Shown here piece after piece: positions 1 through 10,490 of a DNA stretch of 64,000 nt; the stretch's first letter is position 1; each line of letters opens with the position of its first letter. A program made the translations under genes and the position numbers. A model generated the notes under the pieces. It did no database searches. It was not told where the DNA came from and saw only the letters and a list, made by a program, of their open reading frames with translations. This DNA comes from Erythrophleum ivorense (taxonomy: Eukaryota > Streptophyta > Magnoliopsida > Fabales > Fabaceae). The stretch is taken from positions 3,472,001 to 3,536,000 of the forward strand of contig JAIUCV010000089.1 in the NCBI GenBank assembly GCA_026724425.1. Reading direction: 5' to 3'.

Positions 1-2470
1 TATATTTCATTTAGAAATACTATTGTTGAAGTCTTGATCATCACCAATGGATTTCGCTTAATCAAAAATAAAAAGTAATTAGATATTTAAGGGATCTAAT
101 TGGTGATATTTAAAAAGATGGATAAACAACTTAAATGGATTGGAGAATCCATTTAGGATCAGTTCTAGGTAAAGTGGGGCACTTCATATTACTAATCACT
201 ACATGAGTAAATAAATAGGAATAAAGCCTCCATCTTTGAGTTTGGTTCATTTTTACATACAAGATATTCTATTTCAATGTTTAAGCATACTAAAACATTG
301 GTAACTAATTTTATTTCTCTAGATATTTAGTTATTATTTTAAATATATATTTGATTATTAGTATTTTATTTTGTGAGTATGAGAACTAAGAAGACAACCT
401 ACATATTCTAAAATTTTCTTTAAAATCTATAAAAATGATATAGACGTTTAGGTTGACAAAAAAATATCAAGCTATATTTATAAGTGTAGTTTTATATTTA
501 ATTTATATATGTAATTACAATATTATAATTTTGACCTCTTTTATTTACTTTTAGGATGAACATACTCACTTAACACCATATGTGGCAAGAATTAGATGAA
601 GAGTTTTTTATAACACCATTTACAGTCACAACATCAAGACGATATTGGCCCAAATTCTTTATATAGGCCAAATATGACTCAATTAAATAATTATAAGAGA
701 TAATGTGGATGATGAAGATGAAAACAAGTGAGTAATTGTTGATTTATTTTGAATTCTATGTAATTTAATTTATGTAATTAAATTAATGTAAATTTTTTAT
801 TAAATTATCTTGTATTAGAATCTTTTTATTTCTTATTTTGTTTAAATTTAATGTTTTTACTTCATAATTTTATATATTATATATTTGGTTAATAAATTTA
901 TATATAATAACTTGTAATATATTACAAAACACAAAATTTTATCATAAAAAATTAAAATCCTTGTACGATACTAGAGGGCATATATGGGTATGTGCAAATC
1001 TAAAAAAGGATCATGAAACAAAAATGACATCCCACGTACATAGGCAGAGGTAGAGGCGTGAATCTAAAAGAAAAAGTGAAAGTAATTTTCAACTTGCCAA
1101 ATTTTCATTCTTCCTGTCTATAAATTTGCAAGTTTTTTTTTTTCAATTTGTTGTCTGTTTTCATCATTTTCATTTTGTTTTTGAAGTTGTTCAACTCTAT
1201 ATATGTTTAACTCTTTTTTTTTTTTTCTTATTTATCTGGTTCCAGTCTTTGCTTCTCTGCTCTTTTTGTCTCTCTAGTCCATTGTCATCTCTATTTTTGC
1301 TCTTATACTCTTTTTTATTTGGTGTAGCTGCTTATTTTTTCTTCATTGAAATTATCTTTTCTATCATTTCATTTTGATTAAACTATTTATTTTCTCTTTA
1401 TTTCATATCTAATTCATCCCTCTTCTCTCCTTTTAATTTTTCATTTTGGGTTATTGATAGATTTGATGTTTCTTTTTTTTTTTAACAGGAGAAAATTTAA
1501 AATTTTGTCATTAAAAATTGAAAATTTTTAGATCTAGTTAAAAAATGTTTAGTTAAAGTATTGATTTGATTTATTTGATTATTGATGTATCTAGATGCAA
1601 CAAAACTTAGAATAATAGAAGAATAAAGTGAAAAATCAAGAAGAACACGAAGAAGACACCATAAAAGAAAAACACTAACCGTCTATCCAAAAAAAAAAGA
1701 AACCAACCAAATAAACATCATGCGTAAAATGCAAGAAGAATATGATGAAGAATCCAAGGAATAACAAACCCAGAAAATATGAAAAACATGAATAATAATA
1801 TATTGTAAAATCAAAATATTATTAATTATAAAGAGTGATAATATAAAATTTATAAATATTAGTAATATCTTTAGTTTATTGTAATATATATTAATTATTT
1901 ATATATACAACAAATTTAGTGTATTTAATAAAAATATTAGAAACTTATAATAAAAAATATTTGTATCCCTTAAAAAGAATATTTGATATCTCTAACCATA
2001 ATTCTTTCGGAAAGATTTCCCAAAGATGTATGGTTGGATTATTTTTGAAATTTTTACTAATTATCTATATCAATTAAATTAATTATCATCAATTTTTATT
2101 AATATTATTTAATAATGAAGTTTTTAGTTCTATTTTTTATAACATTATATTTATATTAATTAAAATTTTTATTGATAATGATGAGTTAAAAAGTTACAGA
2201 AATAATGTAATAAGTTTTAAAGGGTTTCAAATTGAAAGAAAGCATACTGTTAGATGACAATTAGCCTGTCTAAACAAAATACTGACAATTAAAAAAGTAT
2301 TGAATTATTCGATTAAATATTATGAGAAAAATAAGATTTCTAACTAAAATTTATATTTTTCAGACTGAAGTTTTAGTGGAAATTTTTTGTTTTTATTGTG
2401 GTGAAACTTCACTCATAAGTGTTTTGTTACTATGTGAAGCATCCGCCCATAGGCTAATTTTTTACTTTTA
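1..2470. other. A+T-rich intergenic DNA, no gene recognised
   Basis: Very A+T-rich DNA with stop codons in all frames and no recognisable protein domain. A pyrimidine-rich stretch at about 1090-1480 follows a TATAAAT-like motif near 1118. It gives an 83-codon open frame at 1126-1377 made almost only of Phe, Leu, Ser and Ile, which is a composition artefact rather than a gene. It could be the leader of a decayed retroelement, but no terminal repeats or primer site were seen. Confidence 0.5.
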
Positions 2471-3030
2471 CTTCAGGATAACTTTAGGATAAAAAGCTTT
2501 GAACTGCTACTCTGGATCTTTTACATTTCTCATCTAATTGCACAGTATAAATTTAAAAAAAAAGACAAAGAGAAAGAAATAAGGAGGGAATGAAAAACCC
2601 GTATCCTGAAAATTTTTTGCAATATTATACAGTGAGTAATAATAGATAGAATGATAGTGTGTATAATTTTTTTTTAACTTATCTCTTTTTTATATTTTTT
2701 AATGATACATCATATATTTATGACACAAAAATTCTAGATACAAAATTCACCCATATCTCTCTTTCTCTCTCTATCTTTCTCTTAGGACACATCGCCCGCT
2801 GCAAGGAATCAAGTTCATTCAACTTGTCAGAATTTCATTGTCGTGATCGCCCCTCGTAACTCGTCGTTGCTCCAAATTCATCGTAGCTGTCATTTGGCTT
2901 TTTCGTATGATTGGATCTATTAATAAATAAATTTCTCTATTTACAATGTTCGATCTTTTCGCATGGAAGCCGCTTCGGGATATAGACTTCAAAAGTCCTA
3001 AGAAGGGTAAAATTTCTTTGCTCAAAACCC
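2470..3030 (-). pseudogene. Decayed copy of an unidentified coding-like repeat
   Basis: On the minus strand this stretch shares two ordered blocks with the better preserved copy at 22040-22490. One lies around 2819-2850 (GATCACGACAATGAAA versus GATCAAGACAATGAAAC). The other lies around 2475-2505 (a shared run meaning FKAL in the better copy, AAGCTTTGAAC on the plus strand). Open frames are short and broken, so this is a remnant. I do not recognise the protein. A pyrimidine tract and an A+T-rich insertion separate the two blocks. Homology was judged by eye from short matches, so confidence is limited. Confidence 0.35.
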
Positions 3031-3985
3031 CATTTATTATTCAAACACACGGGAAAGTGGAAAAGAAATATGCAATTTTAAACTTCTAATTTAAAAAAAA
3101 TATTTTTTTAAATTTTATTTGATTATGATTAATCTCTTAATTTTATGTTGATCTTTTAATTTTATTTATTTTAATTTGACTATTTAACTTTATATTTCAT
3201 ATTTGTAATTTTATTTTATTTTAATATTTTAATTTTAAAACATTATCAAAAATTTTTTCAAATATAATCAAATTTTACTTAATAAAAAAGTTATATATAA
3301 CTTTATGGTTACTTAACTCTGATAATTTTTTTATTAAACAACATTATCGTGTTAGAAAAAAAGATAGATTTGAATATTTTTGTAAGTTAAAAAGTTAAAT
3401 TAAAATAAAATCATGTTAGAGGACAAAAACAAAAATAAAGATAAAATGAAGGACCATATTGTAATAAAATAAAATTAAGAAATAAAAGTGAAATCTAAAA
3501 CAAGTTTAAAAGATAAAATTACAATAAAATGAAATTAAAAAAAAAAAATAAAGTTAAATGATGACAAATGTACGTATTTTAGCCATCTTCGTTTTGTTTT
3601 TAAAATTTAGAGTATCCTTTTATTATATATATTTATTATTTATATTTTGTAAATAATTTCTTATTTCATTTTAATGATTATCTCCGTTACAATAATAACG
3701 AAAAAATATTGATATGACAAAATAGAATTTCATGTGACATATTCAAAATGATTTCACCCACCACCATATCATCCCGCTACCTCATTATCTTGACCAAAAA
3801 AAATAATTCTAGCAATGTGTGTGTATATATATATACATATATAATACCTATTCTTCAGTAGGATAAGATTATGATTACGAAAAATAAACTTCAACGGAGA
3901 GTGAAGACAAGGGAAATTTTGGCAGTAGATCCTTGATTGATGAAGCGATTAAATTTTCGCCACATTTTGCCAGAATAAAAGCTTT
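3031..3985. other. A+T-rich intergenic DNA
   Basis: Low-complexity A/T-rich sequence with stops in all frames. It contains a short TG/TA microsatellite near 3815-3842. No gene or complete mobile element was recognised. Confidence 0.5.
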
Positions 3986-4034
3986 ATTTTAACTACTAGA
4001 TATTGATGATCGTTCCGCATAAATAGAGCTTAAT

Positions 4035-4365
4035 GCTTGTAATGGTATAAGTGATAATTTACAATGTTGGAGTCACATATGGCAGTGGATTAAAATTTGG
4101 TTGAGAAAAGATTGGCAGGTGAAGGTGATTCATACTCACAGGGAAAGAAACAAATGTGCAGATTTGATTGCTTCTCAGAGCCTGTCCCAAGAGGTTGGCT
4201 TGGTTATCTTAGAAATTCCTCCCCTTGACCTTAAGCTTCTCATATGGGGTGATATCAATAGCATTGGTGAAACCAAGATGCTTTGGGCTTGTTTTCCATC
4301 AATCATTGAATTGAATTTCTCAATCTCTCTTTTTACAGCAAAAATCTATTTATAGATTGTATGAT
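4035..4365 (+). pseudogene. RNase H-like remnant of a LINE/non-LTR element
   Basis: An open frame from about 4101 to 4355 reads like the C-terminal half of the RNase H-like domain (RVT_3) that ends many plant non-LTR retrotransposon polyproteins. It has a basic W-x-V-x-V strand, then H-x-x-R-E-x-N-x-x-A-D, in which the Asp is the conserved RNase H residue, then a hydrophobic PP-containing tail. The upstream part of the domain is broken by stops, and no reverse transcriptase lies next to it on this strand. Family and motif are established knowledge; the assignment rests on motif reading. It is a dead fragment. Confidence 0.6.
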
Positions 4366-4389
4366 AATATTTTTCAAAGTTTTTAAATT

Positions 4390-6090
4390 GTTTGCTAGCT
4401 TGACCACAGTAATATTTCTTTTCATCAATCTCTTCAAGTAGAACAACACTTTAGAATTTTTTACTAGCATTTATCTAGAGGATCTTTTTACCCTTATCAA
4501 AAATTTTTAAAGGTAAAAATACTTGAGATATTCTTTTGAGGTGTCATATTGCTGCTATTTGTGCTAGTCCCCAAGGAGGAGGTTTTTTTTTAGAAACTTG
4601 AACAGTTGGTTTGTATGATTAGACACTTTTGAAATAAAATTTTTAATAAAATTAACCATACCAAGAAATTGTTAGATTTCTTTTATGGAGAGATTTTTAT
4701 CCAGAAAAGTGAGCAATTCTTGGGTTATGTGTGAGCTTGGGTGGTAATGTCTATTAGAGATGTGCATCCCAAGAAACTTTATCTGGGTTTAGCCCAACTG
4801 ACTCTTTTTGGACGAAAACATTATCCCATATTGTTGTACAAGGCCTAAAAATGGTTGGTGGAGTTATTTGTGATCTGCTTCATTTTTGGAGTAAGACAAA
4901 ATATCATCAATGTAGATTAGTATGCTGTGGAGGATGGGCTCAAAAATCTTATTCATGACTTTTTGGAACAAGGATGAGGCTACCTTCAAACCAAATGACA
5001 TTATAGTCTATTAGTATTAGCATTAGGTATACAAAAAGTTGTCTTATACCTCTCTATTGGATCAATTCCAAGTTGCTAGAAAACCCGCTTTAAAATCAAA
5101 TTTGGAGAAAACCCTAGCATCTTTGAGTAGGCTAAGTCGTGAATTGATCTTAGGTAATGGAAACTTATCATCTTATAGGAACATATTGAGAGGCTTGTAG
5201 TCAATGACTAGTCCTTTTTTGCCACGCCTTTGTTTAGCACGTTTTTTCACATAAAAGGCTTAACAAGTCCAATAAGACTTTATAGGTATAATTAAACCTT
5301 GTTGGAGGAGGGCTGCACATTCTTCTCGAACAAGTTTCAAATCTTCAGGATTTATGTCAGGATGAGCTGCCTTTGTGGGATTGATATCTTCATTTCTTTT
5401 GAAAAAAAGCTGGATGAAGAAGTCTTTATTTTTCCAGAAAGGAGAGGAATAGGAAAAATGATCATGCGACTCTGGGTAATATGGTATAAATTGGTCATTG
5501 AGTTCTTCATAACCAATAAAAATTTGGGAAAACTCAAACACCTTAGAGATAAAGGTATAGGGCTTAAACTGTTGTTTAAAATGAATTCCTTGAGGAAGGA
5601 TTTGAAGTCTCTTTGCTTGATAATAAATGTCAATTCCAATGAGGATGTCTTTATCTAAAAGACTACTGCCAAGTATTTTAATCCAAATAATACAATTGGA
5701 AAAGATCCTAATACAAATTCTTTTCTTGGTAATAAGATCAACTTTAAAGATTTTTTCTTCAACAACACTGAAGTATTCAGAATGAGTAGTCTATGCCTGT
5801 GGAGAAAGAACTGCAGGATTCATGAGGCTCTTTGAGGCACTAGTATCCATATAAGTAATGATAGGAATGGGCTTTATGATACTTGTTTTGTAGAATTTGC
5901 ATATGAATATAAAGCATTGGTGACTCTTTCTGTTATGCTTGATTACACAACTGTACGGAGTAGTTGTAATAAATGTTGTCATCAGAATGATCTGAGTAGT
6001 TTGAATCAGAGAATTCTGAATTTGAAAGTTGGAGACCAAGCAAAGCAAAGACGGTGTTGTCATCAGCATCTTCTTATTCAGCTCATGTCC
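4390..6090 (-). pseudogene. Endogenous caulimovirid (pararetrovirus) polyprotein remnant
   Basis: Read on the minus strand, this is an old integrated copy of a plant pararetrovirus (Caulimoviridae). From right to left come an acidic Ser/Asp-rich linker (about 5930-6060), an aspartic-protease segment with a D-T-S-A-S version of the D-T-G-A-S active site (about 5810-5880), and a linker of about 100 residues. The N-terminal reverse transcriptase then follows, with an EECAALLQQGL motif near 5300 and the F-D-L-K-A-G-F-W-Q-L block near 5090. Stops and frameshifts occur throughout, and the metal-binding core and RNase H are badly decayed toward 4390. It cannot encode a working enzyme. Genus was not determined. 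The gene order fits the family, so I am fairly sure of the family and not of the exact ends. Confidence 0.8.
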
Positions 6091-6194
6091 AATAAAAAAG
6101 AAATCTCATTACAAGCATGTTTATATTAAACTTACAAGCCTTCCAAAAAAAAAAAGAGACATAAAAAATTAATACGATTTTTTAAAAGGAGACT

Positions 6195-6362
6195 AACTCA
6201 ATATGACAAAAAGGATTGCTGTTACATTTGTGGCAAGAAAGACCATTTTGCTAAACAATATCCTAAACAAACCAAGAAATAAGTGAAACTCTTTCAACAA
6301 ATTCAGGCTAGCATTCCTTTTATAGACCACCAAGATATTGAGGAAAAGTTACAAAATATCTA
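6195..6362 (+). pseudogene. Inverted caulimovirid zinc-knuckle fragment
   Basis: On the plus strand a short frame carries a CCHC-type zinc knuckle of the nucleic-acid-binding coat protein region, with spacing C-x2-C-x4-H-x4, but the last Cys is replaced by Tyr. A Lys-rich end and a stop follow. In an intact caulimovirid this segment precedes the protease on the same strand. Here it faces the adjacent protease/RT remnant head to head, so the integrated copy has been rearranged or two fragments inserted in opposite directions. Confidence 0.65.
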
Positions 6363-6770
6363 AAAAATGTTTTAATTTTTTTGTTTTTAAAAATATAATT
6401 ATATTTTTTATTTTACAAAACAACTCATTAAAAACACATTATTAAACAAATTTTTTTATTTTTTTGTTCTTAAAAACAAAATTGTTCTAAAAACAAGAAA
6501 TCAAACAAATCATTTTTTTGTAATGTTTCTTTTTTGTTTTTTTAGGTCTTTGCCCCTGCTGTGACACTAAATATATATATGTAAGTTTGTATATATTTTT
6601 TAATTAAAATATAATAAATATATAATTTTTAATAAATAATATGATATATATATATGTATGTATGTGTGTGTATAAATTTTTTTATATATAAACGTACGGT
6701 TTTTTATTAAATTATACACTTACTAGCCCACATGTTAAAACACTAAATAATAAAAGTAAAATAAAATAGA
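6363..6770. other. A+T-rich spacer
   Basis: A/T-rich DNA with T-runs and short TA/TG microsatellites (about 6640-6672). Nothing gene-like was seen. Confidence 0.5.
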
Positions 6771-7330
6771 GCCAATCTTTTATTTGGCTCTGTTCCCCTG
6801 CAAATCGGAAACTTCATGCTGAATTGGAATGCGAACCTAAATGGGAAAGAATCCATGGAAGGATCAAAAGAAGAAGGAATTAAAGGATGTGTGAGGGACT
6901 TCCTGAAATGGGTAAGAGAGGCTTTGGCCAATTTGGATTCCTGGGTTATGATGGGTTCAAGGGAGAAAATTTTCTGGCCATGAGAAGTTTCAACGTTGAC
7001 GATCTGGAAATTTTAGTTCTGAGGAAGAGAGAGAGTGTTTCGGAAGAGCTAGAATGAGCAAAAGGAAAGAAGAATATTGGTGGAGAGAAATTTCTTTTAA
7101 AGTTAAATCTATATTTAAAAAAAAAAAGGTAAAAATATATAAGACATGGTCTTATAATGAATTATCTATTATATACATATGCATATATATATATATATAT
7201 GTATATAAAAGCTCCATTCTTTTAGCTGACTTATTTATTGGTGTGATTTTTTAATTTATCTTTTTATTGCTCTTACTTTATTTTTTTTTATTTTTGACTC
7301 TTATACACTTATATGAGTTTCACTCTAATT

Positions 7331-7461
7331 AGTGCATGTTTGGATAAACATTTTCATCCTTTAAATCATGTTTCGGATAAAGTAATAATTTATTATTTTT
7401 ACATAACCATGGTTGACAAACAAGATTTTTAAACTTTTCAACGCTCATCCAAATACGCTCT
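7331..7461. mobile_element. Probable short MITE-like element
   Basis: The left end begins GTGCATGTTTGGAT and the right end, read in reverse, begins GAGCGTATTTGGAT, giving imperfect terminal inverted repeats (11 of 14) around about 130 bp of A/T-rich DNA. Many plant non-autonomous DNA transposons have GTGCGTTTGGAT-type ends. I cannot define the target-site duplication, so the superfamily is left open. It lies in copy A of the lectin duplication. Confidence 0.45.
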
Positions 7462-8764
7462 TAATATAATTGTTTAACAAGTTGATATTAAAAAATTATT
7501 TAAAATATTTTAAAACTTTATAAATATCTTTAAAATAAAAATATTTTTAAATTCATATAAAATATCCATTATAATTTTAATATAAGAAATTCAAATAAAA
7601 TTTTAACCAAGGCCAATTAAAAAAATTATATATAATTTGTTATACTCTTACTATTAATTTTTTTTAATTAAAACATAACAAATATAAAAATATTTATAAT
7701 AATATGACAATTATATAATTTTATAAGTAACTATATAATTTATCAATTAAATTATTTATTTATCATATTATTAATACAAAATTATTTATTTATTATATTT
7801 TAATTAAAGAATTTAATAATAAAATTTGATAAATTATGACTAATTCTAGTGTTAGAAAGAAACCGTCTGAACCCAATGGGGATAAACAGTTTCATCCAAC
7901 TTGCCGACCGAGGGCAGAGGCTGTTAGAACATGCTGGTAGTCTGTCACTGTCATACAATGATGAAATAAAAAGCGGACAAATGGAGTTTCCATGCCGACG
8001 GTATCTCTCTCAAACAAATACCTACAAGTCTACAACCTTAGGAAATTTATTTTTGAACAATGTATGGATATCCGCGATGGCCTTGTTTTGTCCTTCCCAT
8101 CCCCTTCATATCCTCTTGTAATAATAATAATAATAATAATAATTAATAAATGTACTGTCAAAAGAAAAGTATGCTTAATGGACATACATAGAGCGATTTC
8201 ACGATTTCAATTTTATCTACCCTTGTGTGCGCACTGTGCAAATTAATTTTGAAACGTGTGTGTATATATATATATATATGTATCCCAAAAAAGTTTCTTA
8301 TGGAAAAACTATACGTACTGTTTGCTTACCTTAACTCTTGAATTGAAAATTGTAAGTGTCTATTGTATATATAGATATAATAATTAAAAAATAAAAATTA
8401 TAACCATGAAATAAATATTTTTAATTGTAAAAAAATTTACACTTTAAAAATTTTAACTATACAACTATTAAAATTTTTAAAGTATAACTTTTTTACATTA
8501 AAATTTTTTAAATTAATTTTTATTCCCCAAAAACAAAAATTAAAAATTATTAAAGGAACCCCTGTAGGGATCTATCCTCTATCTATTAATTGAAACTAAG
8601 ATTGATAGACCCGTATATAGGGCTTGAGAAAATAAAAAAAAATTGTAAATTTAACAAAAATATATTATATCTTAAATTACTTGAAAACAATAAATCTATA
8701 ATAATCCAACAGGAAAAAGAAACCCTCTTTTCATATCTATCATAGAAGACAGATAATAGATTAT

Positions 8765-8946
8765 CTATGACCTTTTGTTGGTAGCAAGAATTTTCCTTGC
8801 TTTTTCCCCTTTTGGGTTAATCCAACGTGGCAAAACTAGGTCTGGCAATTTAATTATTCTTTTTTTTAATATTCCTATACTGCAGGCCAAGAGGCCTATA
8901 TATAGCTGCATTAAACTCCTCCTTGTCCAAACACATACCATCAACC
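8765..8946 (+). promoter_or_regulatory. Promoter and 5' UTR of the intact lectin gene
   Basis: A TATA box (TATATATAG, 8897-8905) lies 42 bases before the start codon, so the 5' UTR must be very short. The block from about 8765 to the start codon is conserved in the duplicate at 16405-16576, including the GCAGGCC-A/G-GAGGCCTATA stretch around the TATA box. That conservation suggests it is the core promoter. The transcription start is inferred, not seen. Confidence 0.7.
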
Positions 8947-9789
8947 ATGGCTATTTGGAAGCCAAAACATTACCTTATGATCTTCGTCTTCTTCTTCTTG
9001 CTACTCCACAAAATCAAGTCAGAATCAGTTTCCTTCACCTTCGATATTTTCGAGCCAGATGTATTACCTATAGCCTTAGTAGGCGATGCCATTTCTTATG
9101 GTGGGGCTATCTTACTCACGAGAAGAGATCAGATAGGAGAGAACCTCACGATGCGCCAACACAGCGTTGGGCGAGCAGTTTACTTCACACCCATCCACCT
9201 TTGGGATAGTGACACTGGGAATGTTGCAGACTTCACCACCGAATTCTCCTTCGTTGTGGATTCGGGTTCGGATGGTTTAACCCCTCACGGTGATGGCTTG
9301 GCCTTCTTCATAGCGCCCGTCGAAGCCGCCCTTCACATCCCTCTAAATTCATCTGGAGGCTATCTTGGCTTGTTCGGTCCTGAAAAGGCCTTAATCCCAA
9401 CTCACAATCAAATCGTGGCCGTTGAACTAGACAGCTTCGGGAACGAGTGGGACCCCCTTCCGCAAACTCTAGCAGCTCACGTAGGGATTGACGTTAACTC
9501 TCTAAGGTCTTTGAAGACTGCTGATTGGCCTATCAATCTCGTACCGGAAGGTTCTATAGGGAAGGCGCGCATAAGTTATGACTCTAATGCCACAGAACTG
9601 AGTGTGGCCATAAGTTACAGTGGTACTCACCCTGATAGGACTGTTTTACTATCGCAAACCGTTGACTTGAAGGCTGTTCTGCCGGAATGGGTTAGAATTG
9701 GATTCTCCGCCGCCACTGGTGATTTGGTTGAATCCCATGACATTGTTTCCTGGTCTTTCACTTCATTTCTTCCAATAGAAAGCACCTGA
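8947..9789 (+). CDS. Secreted legume-type (L-type) lectin
   Basis: Intronless gene for a 280-residue soluble lectin that should bind sugars through a calcium/manganese-dependent site and enter the secretory pathway. Residues 1-25 form a signal peptide with a run of Phe and Leu. The rest is one legume-lectin beta-sandwich domain. Visible metal ligands are Glu160, Asp162, Phe164 (backbone), Asn166, Asp169 and His178, within AVELDSFGNEWDP and HVGIDVNS. The sugar-site triad is Asp116 (HGDG), the Gly-Gly at 137-138 and Asn166. Three N-glycosylation sequons are seen (Asn66, Asn134, Asn214). An in-frame ATG at 8923 exists, but 8947 has a better context (ACCATGG), gives a proper signal peptide and matches the start of the duplicate. 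No kinase or membrane segment follows, so it is not a lectin receptor kinase. Length is normal for the family and the ligands are intact, so it is probably functional. Sugar specificity cannot be read from sequence. Confidence 0.96.
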   Translation: MAIWKPKHYLMIFVFFFLLLHKIKSESVSFTFDIFEPDVLPIALVGDAISYGGAILLTRRDQIGENLTMRQHSVGRAVYFTPIHLWDSDTGNVADFTTEFSFVVDSGSDGLTPHGDGLAFFIAPVEAALHIPLNSSGGYLGLFGPEKALIPTHNQIVAVELDSFGNEWDPLPQTLAAHVGIDVNSLRSLKTADWPINLVPEGSIGKARISYDSNATELSVAISYSGTHPDRTVLLSQTVDLKAVLPEWVRIGFSAATGDLVESHDIVSWSFTSFLPIEST

Positions 9790-9802
9790 TGAAGATGAGA
9801 AT

Positions 9803-9862
9803 CAAGTCTAAAGTTTTTCTGTGGAATCAAGGCAAGTCTATAGTTTTTCTGTGGAATCAAGT
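9803..9862 (+). repeat. 30-bp tandem duplication in lectin 3' UTR
   Basis: Two near-identical 30-base units begin at 9803 and 9833, each with the pattern CAAGTCT-A-AGTTTTTCTG followed by TGGAATCAAG. They lie 14 bases after the lectin stop codon. Confidence 0.85.
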
Positions 9863-9991
9863 CTGGTCATTACATTTATGAACATGAGCAAGCCACCAAG
9901 CTTTGTGTTTTGCTTATGAGTTACTTCTTGTTTTCTTATTAAACCCTGGTGTATGTTTGCGTACTTTGGATTTTGCATCTTTACTATCATT

Positions 9992-9997
9992 AATAAA
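9992..9997 (+). terminator. Candidate polyadenylation signal of lectin gene
   Basis: AATAAA lies about 200 bases after the lectin stop codon. The duplicate at 19480-19486 has a related but altered version (AATAAG). Use of the site is inferred. Confidence 0.5.
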
Positions 9998-10239
9998 GTA
10001 ATTAATTGTTGTCATTAACTTGTTTGTTCACGCCTGTCACTCTCACTAAATTTTGCCCTGCGGTGAGCTTAAATTTCGAAGTTTATGGACTTAATCATAG
10101 TCATACTATGGTATTTCTAGTTAATTTAGCACTTCGCTAGGGGAATGGACACTGATGCTAACTACTAATTGAGCTTTTTGGCACTTGGGAGTTTAATATA
10201 TTGACGAAATCATCAAGATAACCTGGACTTGATTTTACC

Positions 10240-10360
10240 TTAATAAAAACTTTAGTTAATATAAATAAAATTAATCTTTTTGTAATAAATAAAATAATCT
10301 TAATAAAAACTTTAGTTAATATAAATAGAACTTAATCTTTTCGTAATAAATAAAATAATC
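10240..10360 (+). repeat. 60-bp tandem duplication downstream of lectin
   Basis: Two units of about 60 bases start at 10240 and 10300, each beginning TTAATAAAAACTTTAGTTAA and ending in AATAAATAAAATAATC. The second differs at a few positions. The corresponding site in copy B (about 19733-19805) has only one unit, so the duplication postdates the split of the two copies or was lost in B. Confidence 0.85.
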
Positions 10361-10490
10361 TTTTTTAGTTAAGTTTTAAACTACAATTTCTCAGCACGAA
10401 TTAAAAATTAACAAAGTGAAACAAACTTATGAATTTTCAGGTAATTTACAAGGATATTATATCAGTAATTTGGCCAACGAAACATAAATA

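Larger units (their letters stand above)
6771..10490 (+). repeat. Lectin-locus tandem duplication, copy A
   Basis: This segment shares a collinear series of blocks with copy B at 12815-19967. The pairs are 6780-7060 with 12830-13115, 7900-8040 with 14780-14870, 8045-8390 with 15160-15470, 8765-8946 with 16405-16576, 8941-9202 with 19215-19462, and 9981-10490 with 19463-19967. Order and strand are the same, so the two regions arose by one duplication of several kilobases. Copy A keeps the intact lectin gene. Blocks between the matches differ by A+T-rich insertions or deletions. Identity percentages were not computed. Confidence 0.8.

Noticed and set aside
1126..1377. 83-codon open frame
   Set aside because: Made of a pyrimidine-rich tract giving mostly Phe, Leu, Ser and Ile, with no domain and no coding context.
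5299..5658. 119-codon plus-strand open frame
   Set aside because: Lies opposite the caulimovirid reverse transcriptase remnant, whose minus-strand reading has clear family motifs.
8923..8946. Earlier in-frame lectin start at 8923
   Set aside because: It lies close to the probable transcription start, adds eight residues before the signal peptide and is not conserved in the duplicate.
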